From Sphingobacteriales bacterium (GTDB taxonomy: Bacteria > Bacteroidota > Bacteroidia > Chitinophagales > Chitinophagaceae): a stretch of 64,000 bases of DNA. The notes beneath the pieces were generated by a model. That model was given only the letters and a program-made list of their open reading frames with translations, searched no databases and was not told the DNA's origin. Below are positions 22,996-31,918 of the stretch, piece after piece (position 1 is the stretch's first letter; each line of letters begins with the position of its first letter). The DNA lies in contig SEFT01000016.1 of assembly GCA_004144175.1 (NCBI GenBank), forward strand, positions 26,437-90,436. The letters run 5' to 3'. The position numbers were made by a program, and so were the translations under genes.

Positions 22996-25548
22996 CTACA
23001 TCTTCGTGATCCTCTTTACGAGCTGTTGCCCGCCTGACAATGCTTTGATAAAATATACCCCGCGCGATACATTGCCAAGGTCTATCGTGAGACTCAGGCT
23101 GTTGGCAGATGTGCCTTTTATGATATCCCTTCCGTAGCTATCTGTTACCGCATATTCATCTATCACCGCACGCGATGTAATGATGAATGTTCCATTTGAC
23201 GGGTTAGGATAGACCGTAAGATAGCCTTTGCCCGATGGTGTACCTGTTACATTTATTACCGATGTAACTGCCTCTGAACGATGCTTACCTGCAATTACCC
23301 GATACGTAAAGCTATCTATACCTGTAAATCCTTCTTCGGGTACGTAGGTAACAGAACCGTTGCGCTCCACAAATAAAAGCCCATTTACAGGTGCCCTGTC
23401 AATGGCTGCTTCCATAACTGATCCGTCGAGACTCCAGTCGTTCCGTAGCAATCCTGAGTCGGCAGGTATTGTTAGCCTCATGCCTGCTTTTACATCAAAA
23501 GTATCGGTGACAGCCATCGGGTTGCCGGGGAAATCTTTGAGTTGTTCTTTAGCTATCAGGTAAGATTCCTTAAGGTAAGGTACCACGTCTGTTGCACTAT
23601 TCCATTCGGGCCAAGAGAATCTGTTCTGTGTCATCGCAAAGAAGTTGTTGTAAGCAATGCTTACTGCAATGCCGTCCGATTTCAGCAGCTCTCTTTCTGC
23701 AGTGCTGCGGTCATCATTCATCACCATCATAGTGCTGGGGTCTATGATATTCAGCAGCGTCCAAGGCAGTTTTACCTCAATTGCAAAGCTATCAAGCTTT
23801 ACGGCGTCCATAGATGTAGGTGGTAGTCCCAGCCTGTTCACTCGTAATGAACCTATGTACTGCACTTCCTGCTCATTGTTGTTATTCTTCCAGCGTACGA
23901 TCTTCCAGGGTTTGCCATCGGTAGGTACTGATCTGTATAGCTGTTCAGGTGCCGACGTCTTATGCCAGATGCCGTACAGGTCATAGGCTTCGGTTACGAA
24001 TAGCTCGGCCCTGTCGTTTGTGATCATTAATGCAAACTCTGCACGCTTGCTTATTTGCTTGCCATTCGGCAATATCGATTCTCCTTTGGTAGAGTCATAT
24101 GTATCGAATGCGATCCAAACCGTATCGAGTATTGGCAGTGGTTTTTGTATCTTCAGCTTTAGCCATAGATAGGCAAAGTCGGCCCTGGCTTCCAGTTTTT
24201 CAACTGCGCAATTGGTGCAAAGGTCTTCCCAGGCTTGGTAAGGATTGTCTTTTTTGCGGAAGCCCATCACGCCAAAGTTCTGCTCGGCCGACATCACGTT
24301 TTGCCACAGTATGCGCCTGTCAGCGATGAAGTCCATCGGGTCTGTTATCCAGGTACGTTTGAACCATTCATCCATCAGGGCAAATTGTACACCGCCACCA
24401 CAGCCCGACTCCTCTATATTGTGCAGCAAGCGCATATTGGCATCCCCCTGTTCGCGCTCATCGAAACCACCATGGTGCATACCGGTGGTAGAATAGTGAG
24501 CTTTGCCCCAGCTCGATGGTACCCCATACTCGGCAATGATCAACGGCATATGGTGGTAATGCTCCTTGAGTGCTGTAAGGTAGCCGAGGTATGGGTTTTG
24601 GCCCAGGTAATCTCTATAGCCCGAATACTTTACGTCTTGGCTCATAAAGTCGGGGTAGTAAGGGTAGGCGTGGTAGCTAGCAAATACACCGGCTTTCGCG
24701 CCTGAGAAGTCCAGCTCTGATATGTCCAGCGAGGCACTGTCCTCGTACCTGTTTTTTTCAGAAGGGTGATACAAGGGATCGAGTGTAGGCCAGCTCGAAA
24801 AGCTGACAGGGCGCTGAGTCTCGTACTTATCATGCTCGTACGACAGCAGATAATCCATGCGTGCTATCACCCAGCTCTCAGCCGGTTTGGTGTTTTGTAT
24901 CGTCAGGTACTTGCCTTTGAACGCTGTTATTTCCGCATGTTTCTCATTGGTATGCCATACCTCAGGCGGGTGCGTTTCGCGGCCTATGATATAGCTGATG
25001 GTCCATTTCGATACGTCTACCGTATAAGTACCGAATGCCTTACCGAAGCGATGGGCTATGGTACGGTTACCATGCACGCAGTCCACATTCTCTTCTATCT
25101 CTTTATTGAAGAACGGCGTTAGCGTATGGAGGTCTTCGTCGTAGTTGGGCACTTCCTCTTCCATCCATACACCTTGAAAAAGCAGTATAGGCGAATTGGC
25201 GTGGGCCCTGTTGAAGGAGTCAAGCACCTCGTAGAAGTGGGGGTAGTGCAATGTGTATAGCCTTATGGTATTATAGCCTGCGTCGCGTATCAGTTGTAGC
25301 CAGTTGAAATAGTCGGCCTTAGATGCTTGCAGCTCACTCGGGAAGGTCCCCGGTACCGCAATGCCCATATTGATACCCTTGATGAACAGCGGTACGTACC
25401 GCTCACCATTCCACATGGTGATGTGCGTGCTGTCGGTCGAAAAGGGCAAATTGCCCCCATGGGCGTCCATCCGCTTCGGGATAAAAAAGAACAAAACAAG
25501 GCATGCAAAAAAAATCGTATTGCACCGGATCAGCTTGCAGATATTCAT
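22996..25548 (-). CDS. T9SS-exported glycosidase-like TIM barrel protein
   Basis: 850 residues. A hydrophobic N-terminal signal segment is followed by a (beta/alpha)8 glycosidase-like domain (about 40-450): KGINMGIAVPG, GYNTIRLYTL, FASYHAYPYYPD and the nucleophile-type Glu340 in IIAEYGVPSSWG, as in GH2/GH5-like clan A enzymes. A beta-sandwich of roughly 480-690 follows, then a cadherin-like domain near 715-770 (NGSVTYVPEEGFTGIDSFTY), and a type A T9SS sorting domain at the end (YPNPSNGTFII, VYFIKALSGGQ). It would be released or anchored at the cell surface and may degrade a polysaccharide; substrate unknown. Confidence 0.78.
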   Translation of the reverse strand: MNICKLIRCNTIFFACLVLFFFIPKRMDAHGGNLPFSTDSTHITMWNGERYVPLFIKGINMGIAVPGTFPSELQASKADYFNWLQLIRDAGYNTIRLYTLHYPHFYEVLDSFNRAHANSPILLFQGVWMEEEVPNYDEDLHTLTPFFNKEIEENVDCVHGNRTIAHRFGKAFGTYTVDVSKWTISYIIGRETHPPEVWHTNEKHAEITAFKGKYLTIQNTKPAESWVIARMDYLLSYEHDKYETQRPVSFSSWPTLDPLYHPSEKNRYEDSASLDISELDFSGAKAGVFASYHAYPYYPDFMSQDVKYSGYRDYLGQNPYLGYLTALKEHYHHMPLIIAEYGVPSSWGKAHYSTTGMHHGGFDEREQGDANMRLLHNIEESGCGGGVQFALMDEWFKRTWITDPMDFIADRRILWQNVMSAEQNFGVMGFRKKDNPYQAWEDLCTNCAVEKLEARADFAYLWLKLKIQKPLPILDTVWIAFDTYDSTKGESILPNGKQISKRAEFALMITNDRAELFVTEAYDLYGIWHKTSAPEQLYRSVPTDGKPWKIVRWKNNNNEQEVQYIGSLRVNRLGLPPTSMDAVKLDSFAIEVKLPWTLLNIIDPSTMMVMNDDRSTAERELLKSDGIAVSIAYNNFFAMTQNRFSWPEWNSATDVVPYLKESYLIAKEQLKDFPGNPMAVTDTFDVKAGMRLTIPADSGLLRNDWSLDGSVMEAAIDRAPVNGLLFVERNGSVTYVPEEGFTGIDSFTYRVIAGKHRSEAVTSVINVTGTPSGKGYLTVYPNPSNGTFIITSRAVIDEYAVTDSYGRDIIKGTSANSLSLTIDLGNVSRGVYFIKALSGGQQLVKRITKM

Positions 25549-25579
25549 AGTCGTAAGTAGCCGTTATATGTCTCTGGTT

Positions 25580-25587
25580 CAAAGATA
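25580..25587 (-). promoter_or_regulatory. TAnnTTTG promoter element for the glycosidase gene
   Basis: CAAAGATA on the plus strand is TATCTTTG on the minus strand, 31 bases before the ATG. It directly follows the terminator of the upstream gene. Confidence 0.55.
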
Positions 25588-25591
25588 CCAA

Positions 25592-25627
25592 AAGGCCGCC
25601 AGATGCGTATCGCTCTCCTGACGGCCT
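25592..25627 (-). terminator. Terminator of the DinB-like gene
   Basis: Read on the minus strand, an 11-bp stem (25627-25617 with 25602-25592, one mismatch) ends in CCTTTT. It ends only four bases before the promoter element of the next gene. Confidence 0.8.
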
Positions 25628-25656
25628 TATTGAAATTTTGTATACAATGTCCATTC

Positions 25657-26151
25657 TTAATCATACTTCAGGCCGGGATGGCCGAGCAGTCTGCGCCATA
25701 GCGCCAGCTGGCCTATCAGGGTTGCTTCGCGGTACATGGTGAAACAGATCATGTCATACCATTTCATCTTCGTGCCGCCCATATCAAGATCGCTGTTCAG
25801 CTTCTGGTCGTCCATCTTTATAAGAGCCTCACGGGCTATGGGTGTTATGGCCTCCCAGTCGTTCAGGTATTCAGCTATGGTAGGGTATTTCGTCCCTTCT
25901 TTTATGCCTTGGTTATTTTTAAACAGCTCTTCGCCGGATTGCTTTATCGTCTTGTTGAACTCCGAAGCCATCATAAACCGCTGGTTGACGGCCGACCCGG
26001 CGATCCATGCCATGTGGTTGGCTTCGGTATCCAGGCGGTTGTGCATGTCATCCTCCGATAGCCCGACAAGCGCCTTTGGGAAAAAGCCGGTATGATAGTC
26101 GAATAGCTTTAGCAGTGCCTGTGTACGAGTGCTGACTGTTTTCTGTTCCAT
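25657..26151 (-). CDS. DinB-like protein with altered metal site
   Basis: 164 residues from ATG at 26151 (MEQKTVSTRTQ). Helix pattern and the ending ATLIGQLALWRRLLGHPGL resemble DinB superfamily members. His in EANHMAWIAG is present, but the usual HxxxH pair in the last helix is replaced by YREATLIGQ, so the metal site is probably lost or changed. Function unknown. It has its own promoter element and terminator and so is monocistronic. Confidence 0.7.
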   Translation of the reverse strand: MEQKTVSTRTQALLKLFDYHTGFFPKALVGLSEDDMHNRLDTEANHMAWIAGSAVNQRFMMASEFNKTIKQSGEELFKNNQGIKEGTKYPTIAEYLNDWEAITPIAREALIKMDDQKLNSDLDMGGTKMKWYDMICFTMYREATLIGQLALWRRLLGHPGLKYD

Positions 26152-26172
26152 AGTTATCGTTTGCAGTTTGTA

Positions 26173-26180
26173 CAAACTTA
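26173..26180 (-). promoter_or_regulatory. TAnnTTTG promoter element for the DinB-like gene
   Basis: CAAACTTA on the plus strand is TAAGTTTG on the minus strand, 21 bases before the ATG. Confidence 0.55.
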
Positions 26181-26258
26181 GGCGAATGTCATTTTTATAC
26201 GCGGGTGTTTTGCGTCTTATTCAGGTATGTTTGCGACAGAGCATAATACAGTATACTA

Positions 26259-28724
26259 CTAATCTGCCTTAGCTTCGTAGTGTACACTGCGCTCGTCCTT
26301 TTTGTTCCACTTTATCTTCACCTTACCATCGTCGCCGTCTACGGCTTTCAGGTGTAGGGTGAGGCCCTTCTTCATCTTCTCTTGCTTCTCGTCTGGGTTG
26401 GTCAGAAATTCGTCTTTCTTCGAATTACGCAACGGTATATCCATTTCTATATGCGTACCCTGCTGCATACTATACACCCCACGCAGGAAGATGTTGATAG
26501 CGCTCGACTCTACGGTCATCGGCCTGATGTACACTTTGTTCCCCTGTATATCCAATGTGTTTTTCAGCTTGCGCAGCTCTATATCATTCAGGTTGCGGTT
26601 GCGGAAGATAAAGCGCGCCACCTTATTCAAGGGTTCAAAGTTTACCAGCCTGCCATTCTGTAAGTCGAAGTCGACGGTGCCGTGCATAGAGGCTGGTACG
26701 ATCTGCCCGTTGTCGCGCATGTTGCCGGTGATGTTTACCGCAGTGGTTAGGTTTCCCTGTATATTCTGTTCGGTAATGGCATCCTGCCCGAAGTTCTCGA
26801 AAGCATGAAACAGCTGCTTGATGTTCACGTTGTCAATATTAGTCTTTACATCGAACCTGTTGTTATTGTTTTGCTGGATGTTGCCACTGGCAGTAATGCG
26901 CCCGCCAGCATGGCTTAACCCCAAGTACTGTATTCCGATGCCTGCCTGCGTAAGGCTGATGTTGGATTGTATCTGCTCGGCTGTAAAACGCTTGTAGAGC
27001 AGCTTGCCTACTTCCAGCCGCATATGCACACTGCTCTCGTCCAGCACCTTGTCGAGCCTTGCCGCAATGTCTTTATTGCCTTTCGGTTTTGACGGCTGCG
27101 ATTGGGTTGGCCCCATCGTATTCTTATCGCCTGCCCCGCGTTTGCCTATGAAAGATAAGAACTCATCCAGGTTCACCTGTGGGCTGGTGATGTGCCAGTC
27201 GAGCAATATCTTCTCAGGCTGCGTGTAGTATAGATTGGCAAAGTTGCCGATGCGCCCGTCCATGGCCAGGCTGGTATTGGCTGTCCTTACGTTCACCTTT
27301 TGTATCAACAGGTCATCACCCGTGAAGCGTAACACAGCATTGCAATTATTCAGCTTCAGGCGGCGGGGTATGTATGTCATATTAGCGTTGCCAACCTGTA
27401 TGGTACCGTAGATGTACTTACGGCTGGTATCGTCTTTCCGGATGCCAGCGCGGTATAGCAGGTTTACTTTGGCCGTACCATTGTCGAACCGAAAGCTATT
27501 ACCACCCAGTATATCATTCAGCTTTGCCAGTGCGAACTGCGAGCGGAAACGCCCTTCCAATATCGGGTCTATCAGGTTGTATACGCGTACGGTATCAGCT
27601 GTAATGGGTATACCTTCCCATTGCCCTTTCATACTATAGATATGTATGGCAGAATTGGGGTCGTTGTGACCGGCGGTCGGGTTTACCTCATTGATAAAAT
27701 GCCCTTTGAAGCTACAGTTCTTTATCTCCGCATCGGGAATTTTCATGGTGTTATTAGCAATATTGTAAGACACTTTTACCAACGGCGTATCTCTGAATTT
27801 GACCTTCCCCTTGATAAGCGCCTGTACCGATATAGGCTTTTCAAAGTCGATGCTGTTCAGCTTCGATGATATGTTGGGCGAGAGCAATGCCGTCACATTC
27901 CGGTACCGGGCTTTATCATTGATGATGTGCAGTTCAAATGCCGTCGGTGTTTGGTTGAGATAGAACTTACCGCCTATGCGATAGTCATCCCCGCCTATGG
28001 CAAAGCGCTGTACGGGTATATCCATTATACGCTTCACATCATTGTAGCTGATCTTCACCGTGGTTTTCAGCTCCTTGTCTTTCAGAAAGCTTCCCTTTTC
28101 GGTATTGAAGGCGAAATGCTTTACCAGCGCATTGACACCGAATACCCCTTCCCATCCATCAGCACTATAATCCAGCGCGCCATCCAGTTCCCTTATCTGT
28201 AGCTGGAAGAGCTTGAACTTTACCTGGTCTTCAAACCGTACTACTACATCGTGCAGCTCTATATTGTTGATGTGCGGCTTTTCTTTTTTGCCCTTGCCCT
28301 TTTCTTTCTTGGCAAATACGCTGGTATTGGAGTAGCCAGTACTATCGACGAATATGGCAATGGTGCCGATGTTCACGTCGATGGTATGTATCTGCGGGGC
28401 GCTCCTTAATACCGATAATATATTGAGCTTCACAAACAATTCCTTTGCCTTCAGCAGGTCCCGGCGATGCTGCTGCCAGAGGGTGTCGCGTATGGCTACA
28501 TCGGTAATGGAGAAAGACACAAAGGGGAAACCCTTTAGCAGGCTGGGTTCTATAGTGCCTATTTCTATATCGCCATTCAGGTTGTCATTCAGCTGGTTTA
28601 CTACGGCATCTGTTATCTGCTTTTTATTGCGGCTGACGTAGATACCCAGGGCTACCCACAGCACCAGTACTAGGCCAAGCAAAGATGCCAGTATTTTCAG
28701 CGATATTCTTGTCCAACGCGGCAT
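26259..28724 (-). CDS. AsmA family protein
   Basis: 821 residues. One N-terminal transmembrane helix (ISLKILASLLGLVLVLWVALGIYV) anchors a long beta-rich periplasmic part. The first 100 residues after it (IEIGTIEPSLLKGFPFVSFSI, then DVAIRDT) are the AsmA N-terminal signature, and the last third has the repeating AsmA C-terminal pattern (GNLTTAVNITGNM, GTVDFDLQNGRLVNFEPLNKV). AsmA-like proteins are long bridge-like proteins implicated in lipid transport to, and assembly of, the outer membrane. It is divergent from the kelch-like lipoprotein gene. Confidence 0.88.
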   Translation of the reverse strand: MPRWTRISLKILASLLGLVLVLWVALGIYVSRNKKQITDAVVNQLNDNLNGDIEIGTIEPSLLKGFPFVSFSITDVAIRDTLWQQHRRDLLKAKELFVKLNILSVLRSAPQIHTIDVNIGTIAIFVDSTGYSNTSVFAKKEKGKGKKEKPHINNIELHDVVVRFEDQVKFKLFQLQIRELDGALDYSADGWEGVFGVNALVKHFAFNTEKGSFLKDKELKTTVKISYNDVKRIMDIPVQRFAIGGDDYRIGGKFYLNQTPTAFELHIINDKARYRNVTALLSPNISSKLNSIDFEKPISVQALIKGKVKFRDTPLVKVSYNIANNTMKIPDAEIKNCSFKGHFINEVNPTAGHNDPNSAIHIYSMKGQWEGIPITADTVRVYNLIDPILEGRFRSQFALAKLNDILGGNSFRFDNGTAKVNLLYRAGIRKDDTSRKYIYGTIQVGNANMTYIPRRLKLNNCNAVLRFTGDDLLIQKVNVRTANTSLAMDGRIGNFANLYYTQPEKILLDWHITSPQVNLDEFLSFIGKRGAGDKNTMGPTQSQPSKPKGNKDIAARLDKVLDESSVHMRLEVGKLLYKRFTAEQIQSNISLTQAGIGIQYLGLSHAGGRITASGNIQQNNNNRFDVKTNIDNVNIKQLFHAFENFGQDAITEQNIQGNLTTAVNITGNMRDNGQIVPASMHGTVDFDLQNGRLVNFEPLNKVARFIFRNRNLNDIELRKLKNTLDIQGNKVYIRPMTVESSAINIFLRGVYSMQQGTHIEMDIPLRNSKKDEFLTNPDEKQEKMKKGLTLHLKAVDGDDGKVKIKWNKKDERSVHYEAKAD

Positions 28725-28840
28725 AGTATAATTCAGCCGTGTATAAACGCCTGAAATATATAGTTGTATAAAACTGTGCCATTTCAGCCCCTGTGCTATA
28801 AAGGGGTATTTTTCCCGGTACGCTCGATATATGTGTTGTT

Positions 28841-28848
28841 TACTTTTG
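28841..28848 (+). promoter_or_regulatory. TAnnTTTG promoter element for the kelch-like gene
   Basis: TACTTTTG, 35 bases before the ATG at 28884. Confidence 0.55.
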
Positions 28849-28883
28849 AGACCATCTCATCATGCATACTCAAACAAACGACC

Positions 28884-30257
28884 ATGACCTCTCGTATTTT
28901 AACAGTACTCACCGCCGCTGTGCTGATAGCCAGCTGCCAGCCAAAAGAGGAAGCGACAGCTCCCGCATCATTCACCTTCTCAGTAGAGCAAGATGCCGGC
29001 TTCACCAATCTGCCGGCACTTCAGTCTTTCGTACTGGCTACCGATGGCGACGACTGGCTTATCTTCGGCGGCCGCACCAACGGCTTCCACGGTTTTGGTT
29101 CATCCCAGAACTTCCCGTTCAAGAAGGCCAACTACAACATCTTCGTCTACAACACCAAAGACAAAACGCTGGACAGCATACCTACCAGCATGCTGCCGGC
29201 CGCACTCCGCAGCCAGTACTCGTCGACCAACATGCAGGCGCGCCAGGTAGGCAACAAGCTGTATGTATGTGGCGGCTATGGCCAGAACAACGCCGGCATG
29301 CCTGACTCGGCCTGGGTCACCTACAATACCATCTCGCGTATAGATGTGAAGAAGATGATACAGGCAGTGCGGGCCAAGGACTCGGCCAAGCTTGCTGCGT
29401 CTATAGCCTATGTAAGCGACGACATTGTAAAATCGACCGGTGGTGAGCTATACCAAATGCCAGACGGACGCTTCTACCTGTGCCTGGGCCATATATTCCA
29501 GGGGCTATATACCAGCGACTCCGGTGCCACGGGTAATCCATTCGTTCAGCAGTATCTCGACTCGGTGCATGTCTTCAAACTGAAGGAAACCGGTAACAGC
29601 ATCGCATTCGATGGGCCGTTCTCTTATATAAGCGATGGCCTTAATGATAGCGTTACACAGTTCCACCGCCGCGACCTGGTGGTAGTACCTGGTGTCAATA
29701 AAGATAAGAGCTTTGGCATCAGCATCTTTGGAGGTGTGTTCACCTACCGTAGCGATAATCCCTTCGGCAATCCTATCTACATCGCTGCTAACAATACGCA
29801 GAGCTATACCATCGACTCTAACTTCAACCAACAGGACAATATATACTCAGCTCCCAGCTTTGTGCTATACGACGATGCGATGGACCGTGTATATACTACC
29901 ATCTTTGGCGGCCTGGGTAATGACAGTGCTATACAGGACAACGCAGCCTTTACTACGCTGATATCTACTATATGCCGCGATAATAAAGCCCTCACCACCA
30001 ACCTCGCCTACAACCCCAATCCACTGCCTGCCATGGTAGGTGCCGAGGGGGCCTTTATACACGAAAAGGGTACGCCTCGCTATAAGGGCAACAACCTGGA
30101 GGTGATAGACTACCGTAAGCTTAAGGCAGGCGAAAAGCAACTGGTAGGCTATATCTACGGTGGCATTTTATCGAACGCGCCAGAGTGGGGTGACCCCAGC
30201 AACCCGACAAGGCCCAGCAGCAATGTGTATAAAGTATTTATAACACTTGCAAAGTAA
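28884..30257 (+). CDS. Lipoprotein with kelch-like beta-propeller
   Basis: 457 residues from ATG at 28884, where the signal sequence MTSRILTVLTAAVLIASC ends in the lipobox LIASC; upstream in-frame sequence is not signal-like. The mature part shows the kelch style of blades: WLIFGGRTNGFHGF, NIFVYNTKDKTL, KLYVCGGYGQNN, GISIFGGVFTY, TTIFGGLGN and LVGYIYGGILS, with GG pairs at the ends of strands. This fits a six-bladed or so beta-propeller outside the inner membrane. The ligand is unknown. A terminator follows 33 bases downstream. Confidence 0.7.
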   Translation: MTSRILTVLTAAVLIASCQPKEEATAPASFTFSVEQDAGFTNLPALQSFVLATDGDDWLIFGGRTNGFHGFGSSQNFPFKKANYNIFVYNTKDKTLDSIPTSMLPAALRSQYSSTNMQARQVGNKLYVCGGYGQNNAGMPDSAWVTYNTISRIDVKKMIQAVRAKDSAKLAASIAYVSDDIVKSTGGELYQMPDGRFYLCLGHIFQGLYTSDSGATGNPFVQQYLDSVHVFKLKETGNSIAFDGPFSYISDGLNDSVTQFHRRDLVVVPGVNKDKSFGISIFGGVFTYRSDNPFGNPIYIAANNTQSYTIDSNFNQQDNIYSAPSFVLYDDAMDRVYTTIFGGLGNDSAIQDNAAFTTLISTICRDNKALTTNLAYNPNPLPAMVGAEGAFIHEKGTPRYKGNNLEVIDYRKLKAGEKQLVGYIYGGILSNAPEWGDPSNPTRPSSNVYKVFITLAK

Positions 30258-30290
30258 ACTCAGTTCATAGTTTGTATTTCTAGTTCCCTG

Positions 30291-30323
30291 AAGGGTCTCC
30301 TGTTTCCGGGAGGCCCTTTTTTT
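30291..30323 (+). terminator. Terminator after the kelch-like gene
   Basis: A 10-bp stem (30291-30300 with 30309-30318, one T-G pair) is followed by seven T in all. Confidence 0.88.
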
Positions 30324-30325
30324 CA

Positions 30326-31501
30326 TCAGGCATCATATGGTTTTTGAATGGTGATCGGTAAAGGCTCGGGCTGGTTGCTTTGCAACTCGCTTTCAGCCTC
30401 TGTTTTGCGCTTGGGCCTTGTCAGCGAGAACATCCAAAAGGCATTGTACCGCTGGCATATCTTGTAGAAGATGATAGGTATGATAATACCACCTGCCCAT
30501 ACAAGCAATACCAGCGCAGGGATATTATTGATATGAAGTACCCTATTTGCCGCAATGCGTACAAGGTCCATTACGATCATCTGCATACAGTATATGTACA
30601 GCGAGTAAAAACCGATCTGGCGCAGCACCCTGGCAGAGCCATAGCGCTGTAGCAGGAACGACACATTCACAGACAGCGAGCAGCCTACCAGTGCTTCGAA
30701 GAAATAGAAGAACGGCATTTTATGCTCTACATAGTTGATGCCTTCATCCGTAGGCTTCAGGTTGTAGCCAGCAAAAATGTATTGAGTAATAAGGAACAGC
30801 AAAAACAGCGGGAAGAATATCTTCCACGATGCCAGCTTTTGCCTCACCTCGTCATTGTGGAATACCTGCGACATGACATCACCGATGGCAAAGAAGATGT
30901 AGAACTGGAAGATGTCGGTAAGGAATCCATACGACAAATCATTTAGGTGGATGTATGCCGACAGGCAAAACAGCACCGAGCCCAGCATCAGTTGAGCCGT
31001 GCGGCCAAACTGCAAAACTACTTTTACACATGCATACAAAACACCAATGCAAAACAGTGCGTTGAGATACCAGAAGTGCCCTGTCTCACGGGGATCAAAA
31101 AGCAGCTGTGCGTATTTTACCGGGCTGACATAGCCGCCACCGTAGGGCGAGAACCTGGCCTGAAGTATCTGTAGCGTTATCTGGATGATGCCCCATAGCA
31201 GCAGCGGGTATAATATATTATTGAAGCGATCGCCGATGTACTTGCCCATGCCCCGCTTCTGTAAGCTTTTGCCTATGAGCGAGCCGGATATGATGAAGAA
31301 CAGTGGCATGCGGAAACCGTATAGGAATACCGAAATGTACGTGAGCCAGGGATAGGCGCTGAGGTCTATCATATGGGTTTGAAGCGTAAACAGGCAATGC
31401 CCGAATGCTACTAGTATGATGCTGATACCTTTATCATAATCCAGCCATTGCAGCCTGTTTTCCTTTTGCACGGTCTTTGAGGTGTATTGATCAAAGCTCA
31501 T
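30326..31501 (-). CDS. Acyltransferase 3 family membrane protein
   Basis: 391 residues with about ten transmembrane helices. The N-terminal RLQWLDYDKGISIILVAFGHCLF has the conserved D...K-G...GH pattern with the catalytic-type His of acyltransferase 3 proteins, and FYGFRMPLFFIISGSL is the next typical block. These enzymes O-acylate cell-surface sugars or lipids in the inner membrane. The last 40 residues are basic, then polar. The gene sits alone, between the kelch-like gene and the repeat island; its upstream region of 400 bases is gene-free. Confidence 0.88.
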   Translation of the reverse strand: MSFDQYTSKTVQKENRLQWLDYDKGISIILVAFGHCLFTLQTHMIDLSAYPWLTYISVFLYGFRMPLFFIISGSLIGKSLQKRGMGKYIGDRFNNILYPLLLWGIIQITLQILQARFSPYGGGYVSPVKYAQLLFDPRETGHFWYLNALFCIGVLYACVKVVLQFGRTAQLMLGSVLFCLSAYIHLNDLSYGFLTDIFQFYIFFAIGDVMSQVFHNDEVRQKLASWKIFFPLFLLFLITQYIFAGYNLKPTDEGINYVEHKMPFFYFFEALVGCSLSVNVSFLLQRYGSARVLRQIGFYSLYIYCMQMIVMDLVRIAANRVLHINNIPALVLLVWAGGIIIPIIFYKICQRYNAFWMFSLTRPKRKTEAESELQSNQPEPLPITIQKPYDA

Positions 31502-31652
31502 ATCCTTTTCACGTTTTTTAGAGGGTACGCCTGGCGGTTGCCGGCGTTAAACTTCATTAACAATTAAAATTCTTGCCAGCGAGGTGATGGAGTAACAATG
31601 ACACGGAACTTTTTTCTGCATTCATCATTTGTATTGTGTCGGTTTGGCACTC

Positions 31653-31783
31653 GTTTATCCTTCGCCGCCGGTGCTGTAAAGCTGCTGTTATGCTGTCGTA
31701 AAGGTGCTGCTGTGCTGCCGTTGTGCTGTCGTTACGATGTTGCTGTGCTGCTCTTATGGTGACGTTGTGCTGTCGTTATGCTG
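31653..31783 (-). repeat. 11-bp tandem array, eleven units in phase
   Basis: On the minus strand 31783-31663 divides exactly into eleven units of 11 bases with consensus CAGCAYAACGR (for example CAGCATAACGA, CAGCACAACGT, CAGCACAACGG, CAGCATAACAG). No unit is gained or lost in phase although sequence varies. The flank AAGGATAAAC (31662-31653) is shared with the array at 17524-17635. Units of 11 bases are not a multiple of three, so the array is not coding. The flank continues with weaker matches to about 31635. Confidence 0.85.
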
Positions 31784-31918
31784 CGGTATGTACCGGCCTG
31801 ATCTGTACGTGCGGATCGTTGTGCATTGTGCGGCCTTTTTATTTCCATTTTACGATAAACACATGCAGACCGCAACCTTGTGGTGCAGCCTTGTTGAGGT
31901 GATAGATATGTTGGCCGG
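31784..31918. other. Spacer between tandem array and DUF4373 gene
   Basis: No gene or terminator was seen. Together with the array and the 160 bases at 31502-31652, which also look empty, this fills the 417-base gap upstream of the acyltransferase gene and downstream of the DUF4373 gene. Confidence 0.4.

Noticed and set aside
31663..31783. CRISPR array
   Set aside because: Units of 11 bases follow each other directly without spacers, and no cas gene is in the window.
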